Assembly (NCBI GenBank): GCA_963971225.1
Contig: OZ020267.1
Span: 65,376,577-65,440,576, forward strand
DNA: 64,000 nucleotides
Source: Melieria omissa
Taxonomy: Eukaryota > Arthropoda > Insecta > Diptera > Ulidiidae
Direction of reading: 5' to 3'
Of this stretch, positions 1-10,850 are shown piece after piece (the stretch's first letter is position 1; each line of letters starts with the position of its first letter). Under the pieces are notes generated by a model, which saw only the letters and a list, made by a program, of their open reading frames with translations, was not told the DNA's origin and did no database searches. Position numbers and translations under genes: made by a program.

Positions 1-1
1 A

Positions 2-373
2 AACCCGTACGTGGATCTGATGTATGAAGTGCTAAGCGATCAGAATTTGTGGGCGGTGTGCGGACGCTCGGCTGGTGGGTATTCAAAAAATATTTAGCAA
101 AAGTTTTCCATTAATTCTTTGTCGTTGCCCCAAACAGGTGTGGTATCAATGAAGGACGTTGACAGTCATTCCATTTCGCTGGATGTGATGCCGCTAAGCA
201 CCGGCTTCCTGCCCATGCCCAACATACGCCTATCTCGCTATACGGCGGGCGGCAAAACGAAAACCGAGACGCATTCCAAGGTGCATCCATTTCCGCAGGG
301 CCAAGTCTACAACAGCACAAAGAGCATGCAGATACACGTCATCGCCAGCATAAACGGCGAACAGCAATGCTAG
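2..373 (+). CDS. TRAPPC10: TRAPPC10 (TRAPP II subunit, Trs130-like), C-terminal part, two exons
   Basis: Partial gene entering from the left edge. Exon 2-74 reads NPYVDLMYEVLSDQNLWAVC and onward, then a 63-bp intron (75-137, GT..CAG), then 138-373 ending in TAG. The frame is kept across the splice (codon GGT split 1+2). The tail matches what I recall of TRAPPC10 C-termini: LMYEV..DQN.WAVCG.S.G.V.SM, a GFLPMPNIRLSRY segment, and a final PQGQVYNSTKSMQIHV block. TRAPPC10 belongs to the TRAPP II tethering complex at the Golgi and recycling compartments, acting with a Rab GTPase exchange factor. Only about 103 residues are visible, so nothing can be said of the N-terminal domains. The Drosophila counterpart is SIDL (CG6623). 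Family call from memory of the alignment, not a search. Confidence 0.82.
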
Positions 374-409
374 ACACTACAATGCTTCAGCCATTTGAGT
401 GGAATTTAA

Positions 410-415
410 TTTATT
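410..415 (-). promoter_or_regulatory. Polyadenylation signal AATAAA (minus strand) for the acetyltransferase gene
   Basis: TTTATT on the plus strand is AATAAA on the minus strand, about 105 nt past the acetyltransferase stop. It lies inside the TRAPPC10 3' UTR, again implying overlapping convergent 3' ends. Confidence 0.55.
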
Positions 416-505
416 TGAATTTTTACACAACCTATGTAAGCAATCTAAGCAAGTATTATTATAGTTGCAACAGTTTAATGGTAACCGTACACGTATCTTT
501 TGAAA

Positions 506-511
506 AATAAA
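506..511 (+). promoter_or_regulatory. Polyadenylation signal AATAAA for TRAPPC10
   Basis: Canonical AATAAA lies about 130 nt after the TRAPPC10 stop. Cleavage 10-30 nt further on would fall inside the last codons of the opposing acetyltransferase gene (stop at 519-521), so the two transcripts probably overlap. Confidence 0.6.
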
Positions 512-518
512 CCTGTAA

Positions 519-1845
519 TCAATTCGTTTGCTGCACTTCGTTGGCCAGCTTTTCAATTTGTGCCGCTTTCAAACGGTAGAAGTGCCAATCCTCCTTCTCA
601 GTCAGATCGAGAGCTCCCATTTTAGCATAGAATTTGCGCGCCGGATTCCAGCTCAACACACGAAAGTCGACACGTTGACATTTGTACTCGTGCGCCTTAG
701 CTGCCACATGGCGGAACAGGTACTCGCCAGCGCCTATACCGCGATATGCAGGTCGCACGTAAAGGTCCTCCAGAAAGTAAGCCTTGCCTAGCCAGGTGGA
801 ATAGGAGTTGCAGCAAATGGCACAGCCGATGGTGGTGCTACAGCGGCGTAGAAGAAGCAGGAAATTATCATCGATTACATATAAATGCAATTATTGAAGA
901 TTCTAATTTGTTTGGCGCGCTTATCAGCGACAATGTCTCTTGAGCTCTTGAGTACTTTACTCTGCATGTTCTGTTATAGTTATTTGCTTTGGTTGTTCTA
1001 TAATGCTTATCAGCTATGCTGCTTGCATGCGGCAAATACCACACGAGGACCATGTCAACGTATTTGCTGATGTCAGCTTTTGACACTCGGCCAGTGCTCA
1101 GGTAGAGCCAAATGTTATTTGTTATTTACATTCAATCGAAATAAAGGCAAAATTTTCTAAAGTGTAAATATTTGCAGCAATTTCTACAGTGGGACCCAAT
1201 AGTGGTGAGGTTGCTGGAGTGCGTACTTACGTTGTTGCCTGCTCCGTCGTTGCTTCCAAATCGAGTACATAGATGTGACAGTATTCGTGGCCGCCGTTGA
1301 GACCAGAATCGCGTATTAGGTCTGCATTAAGTACAAAAATAAAGAAGAAATGGGTAGAATTGAGACAATTTTATTGATCAGCAGTTAAGAAGTAGAAAAG
1401 AAGGGATTAAGTCTACTTATGAAAATATTTATGGTATTTGGAAATATTTTAGATGCTCTTAGAGCATAAAGACGCTAAGATTTTAGTATTTGAAAATATT
1501 TTCATTTAAAAACTTAGTTCTATATTTTATATGCTAATAGATTTCTAATCAAATTGGTCAAATATGTTATTATTTATAAAAATCAACGGATTACCTTCTT
1601 CACTCAGTTTTGGACCATCGCTCATTTTTTCAAAGTCAGCCAATTCCTACAATAAATAAAAAGATAATTGAAAACCATTCAGCCACTGCTCTCATGATAT
1701 CTTAGATTAGATAGACACTTGCAATATGATCAGCTGCCGAATATCCGGAGCCCCTTTTGCAAACACTCACCTGAATCATATCGCGAACATGTTTTATATC
1801 TTCAACTTTAGCGCGTCGAAACACAAATTTATGTGGATTGGCCAT
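519..1845 (-). CDS. Diamine acetyltransferase (SSAT-like GNAT), four coding exons
   Basis: Minus-strand exons 1771-1845 (MANPHKFVFRRAKVEDIKHV...), 1595-1646, 1231-1321 and 519-837 join in frame through GT..AG introns to give 178 residues plus stop. SSAT enzymes are about 171 residues. Exon 2 reads ELADFEKMSDGPKLSEE, the segment expected after the first helix of SSAT. Exon 4 holds the GNAT core: YFLEDLYVRPAYRGIGAGEY, whose RGIGAG fits the R/Q-x-x-G-x-G/A acetyl-CoA loop, then FRVLSWNPARKFYAKMGA, with the conserved N and the Y-K-G of the family. The likely reaction is acetyl transfer from acetyl-CoA to polyamines or related diamines in the cytosol; substrate is inferred from family. The ATG at 1845 is preferred over an upstream in-frame ATG at 1887 because the conserved fold starts there. 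The nearest Drosophila gene I recall is CG4210. Confidence 0.85.
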
Positions 1846-2660
1846 TATGAAAACTTTGAATGTTGTCTTTAAATCGTGGAAACACAAATGGGTCTCTTAT
1901 AGTTCAGTCCAAGTGTCTAATAGCTTCAAGTGGACTTATCAAAAAGCGTTTTGGCAGATATCACTTATCACTGGGTTTTGGGGTTACCAGCACTTTTGAA
2001 TAATCAGTAATAAATTGACGTTTGACAGCTTTGCTTAGAATTTGTATTTTAAACAAAAATATACCGAAATTTGTATATAACATAAGTGATGTAAATCATT
2101 TTCTTTTATTTTCAAATTGTAAGAAATGATAATTAATTAAAGAGAAGTAACATGAAGAAGAAAATTTCATTCGAATTGATTAAATTGTAGTAAAGAACAT
2201 GTATTGACTTATTTAGAACATATGGATTAATGTTTGAATGTCATGTGAGAAGATATTTTAAATAGCTCATGAATATATATATGTAAGTGGAATTTGTCTG
2301 TACTCCTTGAGATTGACTAACAATTATTTCATGCAATTATATTACATTTCTACAAGGGGAAACATTGTGTCTCTAGTTTTTTTACTAACCAGATAAATAA
2401 TGATATTAAGTGCAAAAGTAAATAAAAAGTGATATTAAGTACTATTATTAAAATAAATATATACAATTTTCTATAAATACCATTTTATAAAAAAAACCAA
2501 GGCATAAAGTTAGTCTAAACTCGATATTGCGGACTTTAAAGTAAATATGTATAATGTATACCTGTAGTGTTGTATGTACCCAGCAAACCAAACAATATCG
2601 AAACGATATCGTTAAAGCGAGAATTTTTCTCGTTTTCGAATATTGCTAAAGTGTCTGAAA
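1846..2660. other. AT-rich upstream region of the acetyltransferase gene, no gene seen
   Basis: Holds the likely promoter of the minus-strand acetyltransferase gene but no box I can place with confidence. Long A/T runs and no convincing exon on either strand. Confidence 0.4.
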
Positions 2661-2667
2661 TTATATC

Positions 2668-2804
2668 GAGAACGAGAAAAATGAAACTATCGTAACGATA
2701 TCGAGAATTTCGAAAATCTCGACATCGTAACGATATTGAAATTTTCTTACCCGAGATTTTGAAAATCTCGATATCGTTACGATAGTGTAATTTTTCTTGT
2801 TCTC
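2668..2804. repeat. Foldback inverted repeat with TATCGTAACGATA cores
   Basis: Left arm 2668-2721 and right arm 2752-2804 are reverse complements with a few mismatches. Each arm holds the short palindrome-like core TATCGTAACGATATCGAGA. Further related motifs lie just outside (2596-2640). No flanking duplication was resolved, so this could be a MITE core or a simple foldback. Confidence 0.6.
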
Positions 2805-3060
2805 AATAGAATTTTGTATACTATTACGAAAACCTTCTTTTCTTTCGAAAAATTGACATAAAATGCATATTTTGCAGTATTGTCGCATGGCCAGTAAATT
2901 ATGCAAATGAAATAACGATTACAATTACACGTAAACTCGGTTTTAAATGCGCGCACGTTCAGGAAATCACAATTTTTCGTTTGACAAAAAAATATTTCAT
3001 TTGACTTGAAAATATTCAAAATCTTCAAGGCAAAAAATTCAAGCATTTTCGAGATTATTT

Positions 3061-3690
3061 CGAGCATGATGAAATAAACAAGGTGAAGCGAGTAGCTGAC
3101 AGTTTTGTCAACCCATACCCTTATTTTGAAACATAGCAATTGACAACCAATTTTGCTTTGACATTGAGAGAATATTTTTAACCCCACTCAAAACGTAAAA
3201 TCGAAAATATTGTGTTTAAAAATTTTCATTTGTCAAATACGCGTTTAACTTCTTCTTCTAAAGTAAGAGAGTCAAGAGTTTTAATTTTCTTTCTGTAAAT
3301 GAATTTGTTTGTTTCACATATTGTTATGTTTTTTTACATGTTTTACATAAATGTTAATCGTTTTTTAGTAAAACATGTTACGTTGTGCTACGACATACCT
3401 ATTTATTTTTGGTTTCATATTTCTTTATTATTCAATACCAATAATTATGCAGCGTGGGGACCTGCCACCACGGCAACGAATCGGAATAATCTTACCTACA
3501 ACGCACTACAATAATAATGAAATTGATTTTTTGGTACACCAGGCATAAGTGGGTTAATGCGAAGAAGGAAGAAGACTTTCATGTTTTGAGAGAATTTATT
3601 TCGAAAACGTCAGTTTTTCAAAACCTTTCTTGCCAAAATAAGGGTATGTCATCTACTCGCTTCACCTTGTTTATTTCATCATGATTTCGA
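3061..3690. repeat. Inverted repeat with about 60-bp arms around a 500-bp centre
   Basis: 3061-3128 (ATGATGAAATAAACAAGGTG, GCGAGTAG, then ATACCCTTATTTTG) reappears reverse-complemented at about 3635-3690. The left arm carries about 19 extra bases between GCGAGTAG and ATACCC. The centre has no long coding frame. Probably a decayed foldback element. Confidence 0.55.
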
Positions 3691-3699
3691 GAAACTGTC

Positions 3700-5400
3700 G
3701 CTAAAAATGTATATCGAGAAATTGTTTGCAGGGTATGTCTACTTTTGAAACTAAAACATTTTCGGCATCTAAATGAAAGTCCCACTGAAAAGTTTTCGAA
3801 GAAATCTAATCATTAAAGTTAAATGTCTTGTAATTTTGGGTTTTAGTATTTTTTGTAGACTCTCCAAAGAAAACTACTAGATTGTGTTTGGCAAATTCGA
3901 AATGCTTTCTGCAAAATCCCTTTTTTCAAAGTCTGTGGCAACGCTTTAGTTGCATTGGCAATCTTAATGTTGACATTAATTTTCTTAAAATTTATGTTAC
4001 ACGCATAAATCAGATTCTTTGATGAGAATCTGCAAATCGAAAACTTGATTTTTTCGTTATCTCCTATGAACAAACACACACACACACATGGAGGCGCTTT
4101 GGAAGACATATTTCGAGGCTTATCGCAAAGTATGCTCGGCTTTTCAGTAAACATGATTTGACCTTTTCCACCATAAAGTCGTTTTTTTTCTTCATACCTC
4201 TTTTTCCAATTTTATGAAACGTAATGCGTGTGTGAGTGCGTACAGCAACGGAATAACATGATCTTCTATTCCAATAGACACTGGGCTGCGTCTTATCTCT
4301 TGGCCAGCGCGAATGACTGCCATAAAGAAGCAGCGACGTAACCGTTTCACATGAATGGTCGGCCCCATCGAAAGCAGCGCTTAGCTGCCCGACAAATCGC
4401 TTTCTATATGCTCCGCGCTGCGCTGCACTAGAATTGAAAATGCATTCCCGTTGTTGCCGCTTCATCCTGCGCGTTGCTGTCATCAGCGGCAACCCAGTCA
4501 TTGCCAGTCGGTGCAGTCGCGCAGCTCAAGTGTTAACTTTGATGCTTCCTTATCAACTGCGGCCGCCGGTCGTTGCAGTGGTTGCGTGTTGTTGTTTTAT
4601 TTCAATTTAAATCATAAAATGTCTAAAGCAGCCATTTGCATTATTTATTATTATCGCCCGAACGCCTGTCGTCCGCCCGTCAGCTTCGCCGATAACGGTG
4701 TCTGTAGGGAAGTCGGCGCAGTGGCCGTTGCACCAACAAAAAGGCCTACACCGATTATGTGCTGTCGTCGTGCCGAAAGGGCCGCTGCTTCAGGAAGCGA
4801 TCGCCCACAATTGTGCGGTCGACACCAGCTCGAGTGTGCGCCAGCAAAGAGTTGGCATTGCTGCTTGTTGAGTGCGTCAGTATTTTGTTTTACAGTCAAG
4901 GGGAATAGTACATTTTATCTTGGAGATTATTTCATTGTTTTTGATTTGGCATTCAAAACATTTGGCTTCTGTGCGCGCGCCTGAAAAGGATGCTGGTAGT
5001 TGCGGCTGTTTCAATGTGCAATGTCACCGTAGCTGATAGCGATTGGAACTGCGGTGACGGTTGGTGCCATGTCTGCGGTGGCGCTGTGGGCGGTGCTGCT
5101 GTTATGCGCTTATCGCGCGCTCGCAGGACTAATGTTGCTTCGGCTGTTTTACTTTATCTTCCAGTTGATTGGAAAGTCCTAAGCGGCTATTTGGTGATGG
5201 TTTGTTTTTAATTAGAAATTCAATAACCATGAAAACATAATTGCCAGGCGTTTGTTTTGAATGGGGTTTGTGAGATAAGCGTTATTGTTACTCGGAAGTA
5301 AGAAGATCTTTAGAATTGAAAATATTTTTTTAAAAACTGTTTTAATTAAAATTGAAAACATTTTCAGCCTAAATTCAAGCTACGAATTTTCAATTGTAAG
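3700..5400. other. Non-coding; GC-richer island at about 4230-5210
   Basis: The island stands out from its AT-rich surroundings and contains open frames on both strands (up to 177 codons), but their composition is irregular and no domain is recognisable. It could be a regulatory element or a non-coding exon. A short (CA)n lies near 4078-4088. Confidence 0.3.
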
Positions 5401-5401
5401 A

Positions 5402-5800
5402 CTAAGTTAGGTTAGGTGAGGTTAGGGTGACAATTTAGGATGCTCAGCCGTTGTGAAAAGGAAAGCCAGTGGAAAAAGAAAGCCACTTTGACTCCCTATT
5501 GAAACGGGCAATGATCCTTGAATGAATGCAGATAGTTGATAAGCTTCAGGCCAACCAGAAAAGGACTCCGTCAGGAGGTGCTGATGGGTTCAATGAGGTC
5601 TGGCAGCAAAGAACTAGTTCTGGCTAACTTTTCAGCTTGACAGTTATTGGTATTGGCAAGCAAGTTTACTACTCTACAGTCCAATAAGTTATTCAGAACT
5701 ATGCGGTATCTGGCGACAAGTTTCGAAGTGGCGGAGGCCCCAGTGAGTGCCTTGATGGCCGCCTGACTTTCTGAACATATAGAAATATTGGAGAACGTTT
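5402..5800 (-). mobile_element. Non-LTR retrotransposon relic: RNase H fragment with (CCTAA)n tail
   Basis: On the minus strand a frame reads ..SICSESQAAIKALTGAS.. and on to a TGA near 5578. This matches the D-S-Q-A-A helix of LINE-type RNase H, with the catalytic Asp changed to Glu. The following W-V-P-G-H block is missing, so the domain is internally deleted. The downstream side ends in a short CCTAA repeat (5405-5427 on the plus strand as GTTAGGTTAGG), like the tail of the fragment at 10447-10850. 5'-truncated and dead. Confidence 0.65.
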
Positions 5801-7630
5801 TCGAAACTTGACATTAGAAAGCTAATAGATACATGTTTAAAACAATTTTGTTTTGTCAGTTTTGCCTATTAACTATCATGACTGCATTTCATTTATTCCA
5901 GTCAACACTTGTCATTGCCAGATATTTCCTACTGGGTTAGTTGGCAACAGCAAAAGCTTTATCATATTACTTGCAATTTTTTGTTTTTATCAATCACTCG
6001 CTCTATACTCGCATATAGTGGTGTACTCGTACTGCTTGTGACGTCATGATTTCTCGCTTCCAGCCAGGGCGGCAGATAATCATACAGTTGCTTTGGCGCA
6101 CGTCTGTAGCGATAAAAAACCAAAAACAACAGCACCAACAACAGCAGCAAAACATTGATTAGACAAGTTTATCGCCGCTTTTTGTTATCATACTGGTTTG
6201 CGTTTGTTTGTTGTTATTATTGTTGTTGTTATTTTTTGTGTTATTTTTGCAGACTGGCTGGCTGGCTGGCTGACGTTTTGTATGAATGAATTTCAGTCGT
6301 ATATGGTGTAGTATTTTTTTATCAGTTCCTGAAGGTCGCCTCTGATATGCGATCAGTTGGCAAAGTGTCGACGGGCGATGCATTATGTGTCGAAACGGCA
6401 GCCAAGTGCCGACGGCAGTTGAATGCTTTGGCTCTCTTTTTGAATTGAATTGAATAGGACTAAAGTTGTCTTGAGGCATTTGAGCTGTTCGATAAGATTA
6501 GCGTTGAAAATATGTTTCTCAAAATTATTTGAACTAAATTTTTGCTGAATTAATGAAATGAATAATAATATTTTTTTGAAAGCAACTCTGCATATTTCGA
6601 TTCCTAGATTCATGCAGTCCTCATTTGCAGTCAATTTGATTATTGAGCAATTTCGCCTTACGGACGAAACGCTTAAAGCGAATTGACTGAGATGCGATCG
6701 GCAGCATTTGTGCGCTGTGTGCTGTGTGCTTGACTTTATTTTAATAAGCGTATTTATTCGAATTTCTAAATGGCTCTCGACGTTCTACATCAAAATGAAT
6801 TGCAACACACACACACACACACACTACAGAAATAAAATTGTTGTGCTGTGTTTCTTCATTGTGCACTTTGGTATTTTTTATGCCGCCCATTTAGAAAACA
6901 AATCAAATAGAAATATGAAAAAACGGCAGAAACAAAACGTTCGTGTGTTTTATAATGCTATGTGGAATATTTAGCGCTGTGTACAATTAAGCCTACACAC
7001 GTCGCTATATATTATCACAACTTTATAGCAAAGTACATGAAAGCCTAGTGCGCATACACATTCATAGATCTGTTGGCGATGATTTTAATTGAAATGAAAA
7101 ATCATACAAAAAGAAACAACGAGTAATTTAAATATTTATGTACCACATTTGCGTACATTTCAGTCGTTCGTTTGCATCCATTTGAACTTTTTGCAATTTC
7201 TGATTGTGTGGCTGATATTTTGTTCATATTTTTTAATTTTATATTAATTTTTTCATTTTTTTATATTCAGTTTTATACAGTGTTTTCACAGAGTCCGCAA
7301 CTGCTTTGAAATGTTGCTCAACAACTTGCCGGCAACTTGAATACATTTTTCAAAAGTCGAAACAAGTTCTAAATAAACCGAATGATTTATACGGTTAGTA
7401 GTTTTTATGTCAATCAAAATCGCATAATCATGTAGAAATTTTGAATGATCTCTGAACTTTTAGCTTGGGGTCTACTTCAATACAACGTGTGATTATTTCG
7501 TTTAGGCTTTTGCTATTTAAAAAAAAAACTTTTGTTTTATATAAATAGTTGATGAAATCATTTCACATGACCAATGCTGATCATAAACATTTTGTGACGC
7601 TTCTACACAATATTAATAAAATGTTTTCTT
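5800..7630. other. AT-rich non-coding DNA with simple repeats
   Basis: No exon recognised. Contains a (CTGG)n tract near 6250-6272, CAACAG/TTGTTG-rich stretches near 6120-6230, and a (CA)n of about ten units at 6805-6825. Confidence 0.4.
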
Positions 7631-7637
7631 TTTAAAT

Positions 7638-9053
7638 GAGGAGTTTACTTACAAAAAGGCTTATATCCACTTTTGAGATTTTTTCGGTTTTTCGCTCTAA
7701 TCTATTCTTTGCCATGAGATGTATGTGCCTATGGATCAGTTTCCTACCAAAGTTGTTTTTATCCTATATTTAAAGCATGCCAAACATTGAGTTTGCCACC
7801 AAAAGAGCACATATCCAGTCTCTATCTTGTCTTGTCTTTAATAGAAAATTTTACACCAAAACGGCATATATCCATATAAAACCTATTCCATTAAAATATC
7901 TTTTTTTCAAAAGGGCACATATCCACAATGAGTTTCCTGCCGAAATTTTCTTGTGTAGTTTAGTACATTATCGCTTGAGAGCAGAATTTGCCAAGGACGT
8001 GATTTACATTGTCTAACTCTTCCCCTCAACAGGTGACGCCACTCTTCCCCTCAACAGGTGTCTTTTTATAAAGACAGTTTTCATTTTTTGAGCTAAGTTG
8101 GTAAGCAAAAACATAAAGTAGACTGTGCTTAAGAGATTTTTGGTTCAAATGCGGAAGGGGGAAAAGGGATGAATGGGGTTTCAGCTCCCACAACGTGGGC
8201 GAATTAGTTGCTTTTTTTAAAGAAATGCCATAAAAAGTGCATTTTCAAATATATTCTCATCAAATTCCGTATTTAAGACTTTTGGCTAATACTACATCAC
8301 ATGTCCAAATTTGAACGAGATCGGCCAACTATATCGAGGAAACGTACGGTAAAGCTACAGGCATCAGTCACGCCAAACGAATAGAAATAAAGAAATTCCA
8401 CGCTAGAAATGGAGGAGTTACTACGAGAGTGAAGTTTATGGCTCATTTCAGATTCGAAAGCCACACCGAAATATTCAAACCGATTGTCAAAAGGGGGAAA
8501 AAAGAATCCGACGTCAAAACTCCGAGTGTTCTTTCACTCGGAAAATCGATCAGTAAAGAAAAACAGAGGGTCGTAGAGCACCTGTTATTAACCCATTTTG
8601 GAAAAGAATGGAAAGATAACCCGGATCTTAAGTGGTACACCCCCCTTGTTGGACAACCTGAGGCACCGGAAGAAGATGAAAATGACAGCAGCTTCGAAGA
8701 ATGTGACTGTCTCGACAGCAATGAAAATGGAGTTCACATTTAATATGTCATTCTAATAATATTGTAAAAAATAAATTTTATTAAAGTTTATAAAACAGCT
8801 GTTTTTTTTACCAAAAGGGAACATATCCCATTTTCACACCAAAAAGGCACATATCCAAATTAAAATCAGGTGTAACTCGCAATGAAACGCACGCAGAGGT
8901 TGGAACTTTTGGTAGTATATTACTTAGCTTAAGACGGAATTAATTTAGTAAACAAAAAAAATCAGTTAATTTTTTAATTGCCGTAAAACGTTTCTCTTAA
9001 TTTCTCAAAAAAAATCAGAAGTGGATATATGCCCTTTTGAAAGTAAACTCCTC
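7638..9053. mobile_element. TIR DNA transposon of unassigned superfamily with repeated terminal motifs
   Basis: The ends are inverted repeats: 7641-7670 and the complement of 9021-9050 agree at 27 of 30 positions (GAGTTTACTT, then CAAAA.GGC, then ATATCCAC). They extend outward to GAGGAG/CTCCTC. AAAT flanks both sides (7634-7637, 9054-9057) and may be a 4-bp target duplication. The inner half of the terminal motif (CCAAAA..GCACATATCCA) recurs inside near 7797-7817, 7853-7875, 7908-7926, 8810-8829 and 8838-8857, partly with the GAGTTT half. Such repeats are usual for transposase-binding sites. It carries a broken coding segment (8318-8743) followed by AATAAA at 8770. A 20-bp direct repeat (8016-8035, 8041-8060) lies in the middle. 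Probably an internally deleted copy. Confidence 0.7.
8318..8743 (+). pseudogene. Unrecognised C-terminal coding segment inside the 7638-9053 transposon
   Basis: Open from just after an in-frame TGA to TAA at 8741-8743, about 141 codons, with the first ATG at 8438. The product is basic at the start (KRIEIKKFHARNGG), has a KRGKKES patch, a hydrophobic/aromatic stretch (HLLLTHFGKEWKDNPDLKWY) and an acidic tail (EAPEEDENDSSFEECD). AATAAA at 8770-8775 suggests the last exon of a transposon gene. I do not recognise the family, and no DDE triad can be assigned from this piece. Confidence 0.5.
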
Positions 9054-9591
9054 AAATAAACATTTTCAATAATTTTGTGTTGTGTAAAGTTAGAGTAATG
9101 AAATTGTTGACATTGCTACTTTTCAAAAAAATTCTATATAAATTTTCAAGGATATAGAGATTACAATTTTCAAAGGAACTTTTGAATATCAATTTTTTTA
9201 CAAAAAGATACAACATACATTTTATTTAAATTCTTGAGCCTTTCCTCTTTCATTTGATATACATATCGCCATATTCTAACGAGGTTAAGTATTTTTTATA
9301 TTTTTTTAAATTTTGTATTCCCTTCACAATTTTCAAGTCCTTTGAAAAGGAAAAAGGATGTAAAAATGAAAGACTAAGTACGCAGTATTACTATATTTGG
9401 TCTCTACTTTCATATGGATTTTTCCCGGTGTGAAAATGCTATCACACGGTGTTATAAATTGTAATTAGAATGATATGTAGGTATACAATTTTTTAAATAT
9501 TTTGCACAAAAATGTAATCCAATTGTTCATTTGAGTTCAACTAGTCAGTCCTTTTTAATTTGGATGTTTTATGGAATGTTGTAGGTTTTAA

Positions 9592-9787
9592 TAATAATAA
9601 TTGATTGGCACGACAGCCCGCTTACGCGAGACTAAGGCCTAGCTTCCCGCAACCACCCCTGTTGTGCGTGTGAATTTTGTACGCGGGTGGAAGGGACCTA
9701 CAGTTTTATGCCGGTTCCGAACGGCAGGTTGGGAGCTTTTTCATAGGCAATTTTTACTCTCAGAGGTTTGCCATTTCCAACTGAGAG
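9592..9787 (-). mobile_element. Short retroposon (SINE or LINE 3' end) with 14-bp target-site duplication
   Basis: A perfect 14-bp direct repeat GTTGTAGGTTTTAA flanks the segment (9578-9591 and 9788-9801). The plus-strand left end is a run of AAT units, so the element lies on the minus strand with an (ATT)n 3' tail. The body is GC-richer than its surroundings. Size (about 196 bp), tail and duplication fit target-primed retroposition. I cannot say whether it is an independent SINE or the 3' end of a LINE. Confidence 0.75.
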
Positions 9788-9801
9788 GTTGTAGGTTTTA
9801 A

Positions 9802-10446
9802 AAATGTAATTTTAGAAGTGAGAAATATGAGGTGAGGACAAAATATAAGGAAAGGAAAAACTCAAGAAAAGAAACTCCTGGGAATTTTTTTAAAATTTTT
9901 CTTTATAGCTATTAAAAGAATAGGACAAATGTTCATAAACTTCAACATTTTTGATTGTTTTTGCTTAAATTTACTTTGATTATATGCTGATGATGTCTTC
10001 CTGATAAAGAAGGAGAATATTTTAAAATGATTCTGTCAGTAAGTGAAGACATGTAATGACTAGGGACATAGGTGACTCCTGAGAATGAAGCTTCTTCAAA
10101 TAATACAGTCGTACCAGCCAAAAATTAAATCAGATTGAAAGTTCAGAGAAGGAAATCTCTCGTTGAAAGATGAATTTGTTATCTTAATACACAATTAAGG
10201 AGCTAGGCCTCTTTAACAATTCGAAAAACTTGAACTTTGTAGCTCGCTTAGCCTTGTTTTTATTTGGTGAATAGTGCGGACGGAAGTTAGGTGGGAACTG
10301 TGATAGTGCTTGAGAGAATATATTCACAATATATTTACAATGATTATCGAATTTGAATGAATCACGAGAAACATGACCTATGGCTGACATGGAGTCACCA
10401 CAGCGAACCAACATCATCATTATGTGGACATCATCATCATCCATGA
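9802..10446. other. AT-rich non-coding DNA, no gene seen
   Basis: Only short unsupported frames. An ATC microsatellite (10416-10446) directly abuts the next element. Confidence 0.4.
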
Positions 10447-10850
10447 TGGTTAGGTTAGGTTAGGTTAAAGAAGGGGAGTGTGCATTTGCACTTCCACTCG
10501 GACGCCCTGTTGGGCCCATTGTGATTCCCTTCATTTTTTTTATTTTTCCGGTGCCTTCCCTTATCTGTTCGGTTCCCTGTAGATCCAGACCGGATCTTTT
10601 GGGAACCATTTGGTCTTCGCGAGGAAGTGTGTAGATCAGTGATCTGTGCATCCGCTACCTCCACAAGTTCACCGAAGAACCTTGCCCCAAGAGTTTGGAG
10701 CCGTCGGTTCTGTAGTGATGGACAGTGGCAAAGCAGGTGCTCGACCGATTCCACTGCCTCCTCGTCTCCACAGCTTCTGCATAAATCGTCGGTCGCCAGA
10801 CGCCATTTGCATAGCTCATCCATGATAAATATCCACATAAATGGGTAATG
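10447..10850 (-). mobile_element. 5'-truncated LINE 3' end with CCHC knuckle and (CCTAA)n tail
   Basis: The minus-strand frame 10455-10838 reads ..DELCKWRLATDDLCRSCGDE..VEHLLCHCPSL... The C-x2-C-x8-H-x4-C spacing is the terminal zinc knuckle found after RNase H in several LINE clades. The frame stops just before a (CCTAA)n tail (10448-10466, seen as GGTTAGGTTAGG on the plus strand). Nothing upstream of about 10850 belongs to it, so it is a short 5'-truncated insertion. Confidence 0.7.

Noticed and set aside
1702..1887. Upstream ATG at 1887 as the acetyltransferase start
   Set aside because: The added residues (MCFHDLKTTFKVFI) precede the conserved start MANPHKFVFRRA and do not look like the family.
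4451..4984. 177-codon frame in the GC-rich island
   Set aside because: Irregular Cys/Arg/Ala composition, overlapped by an antisense frame, no recognisable domain.
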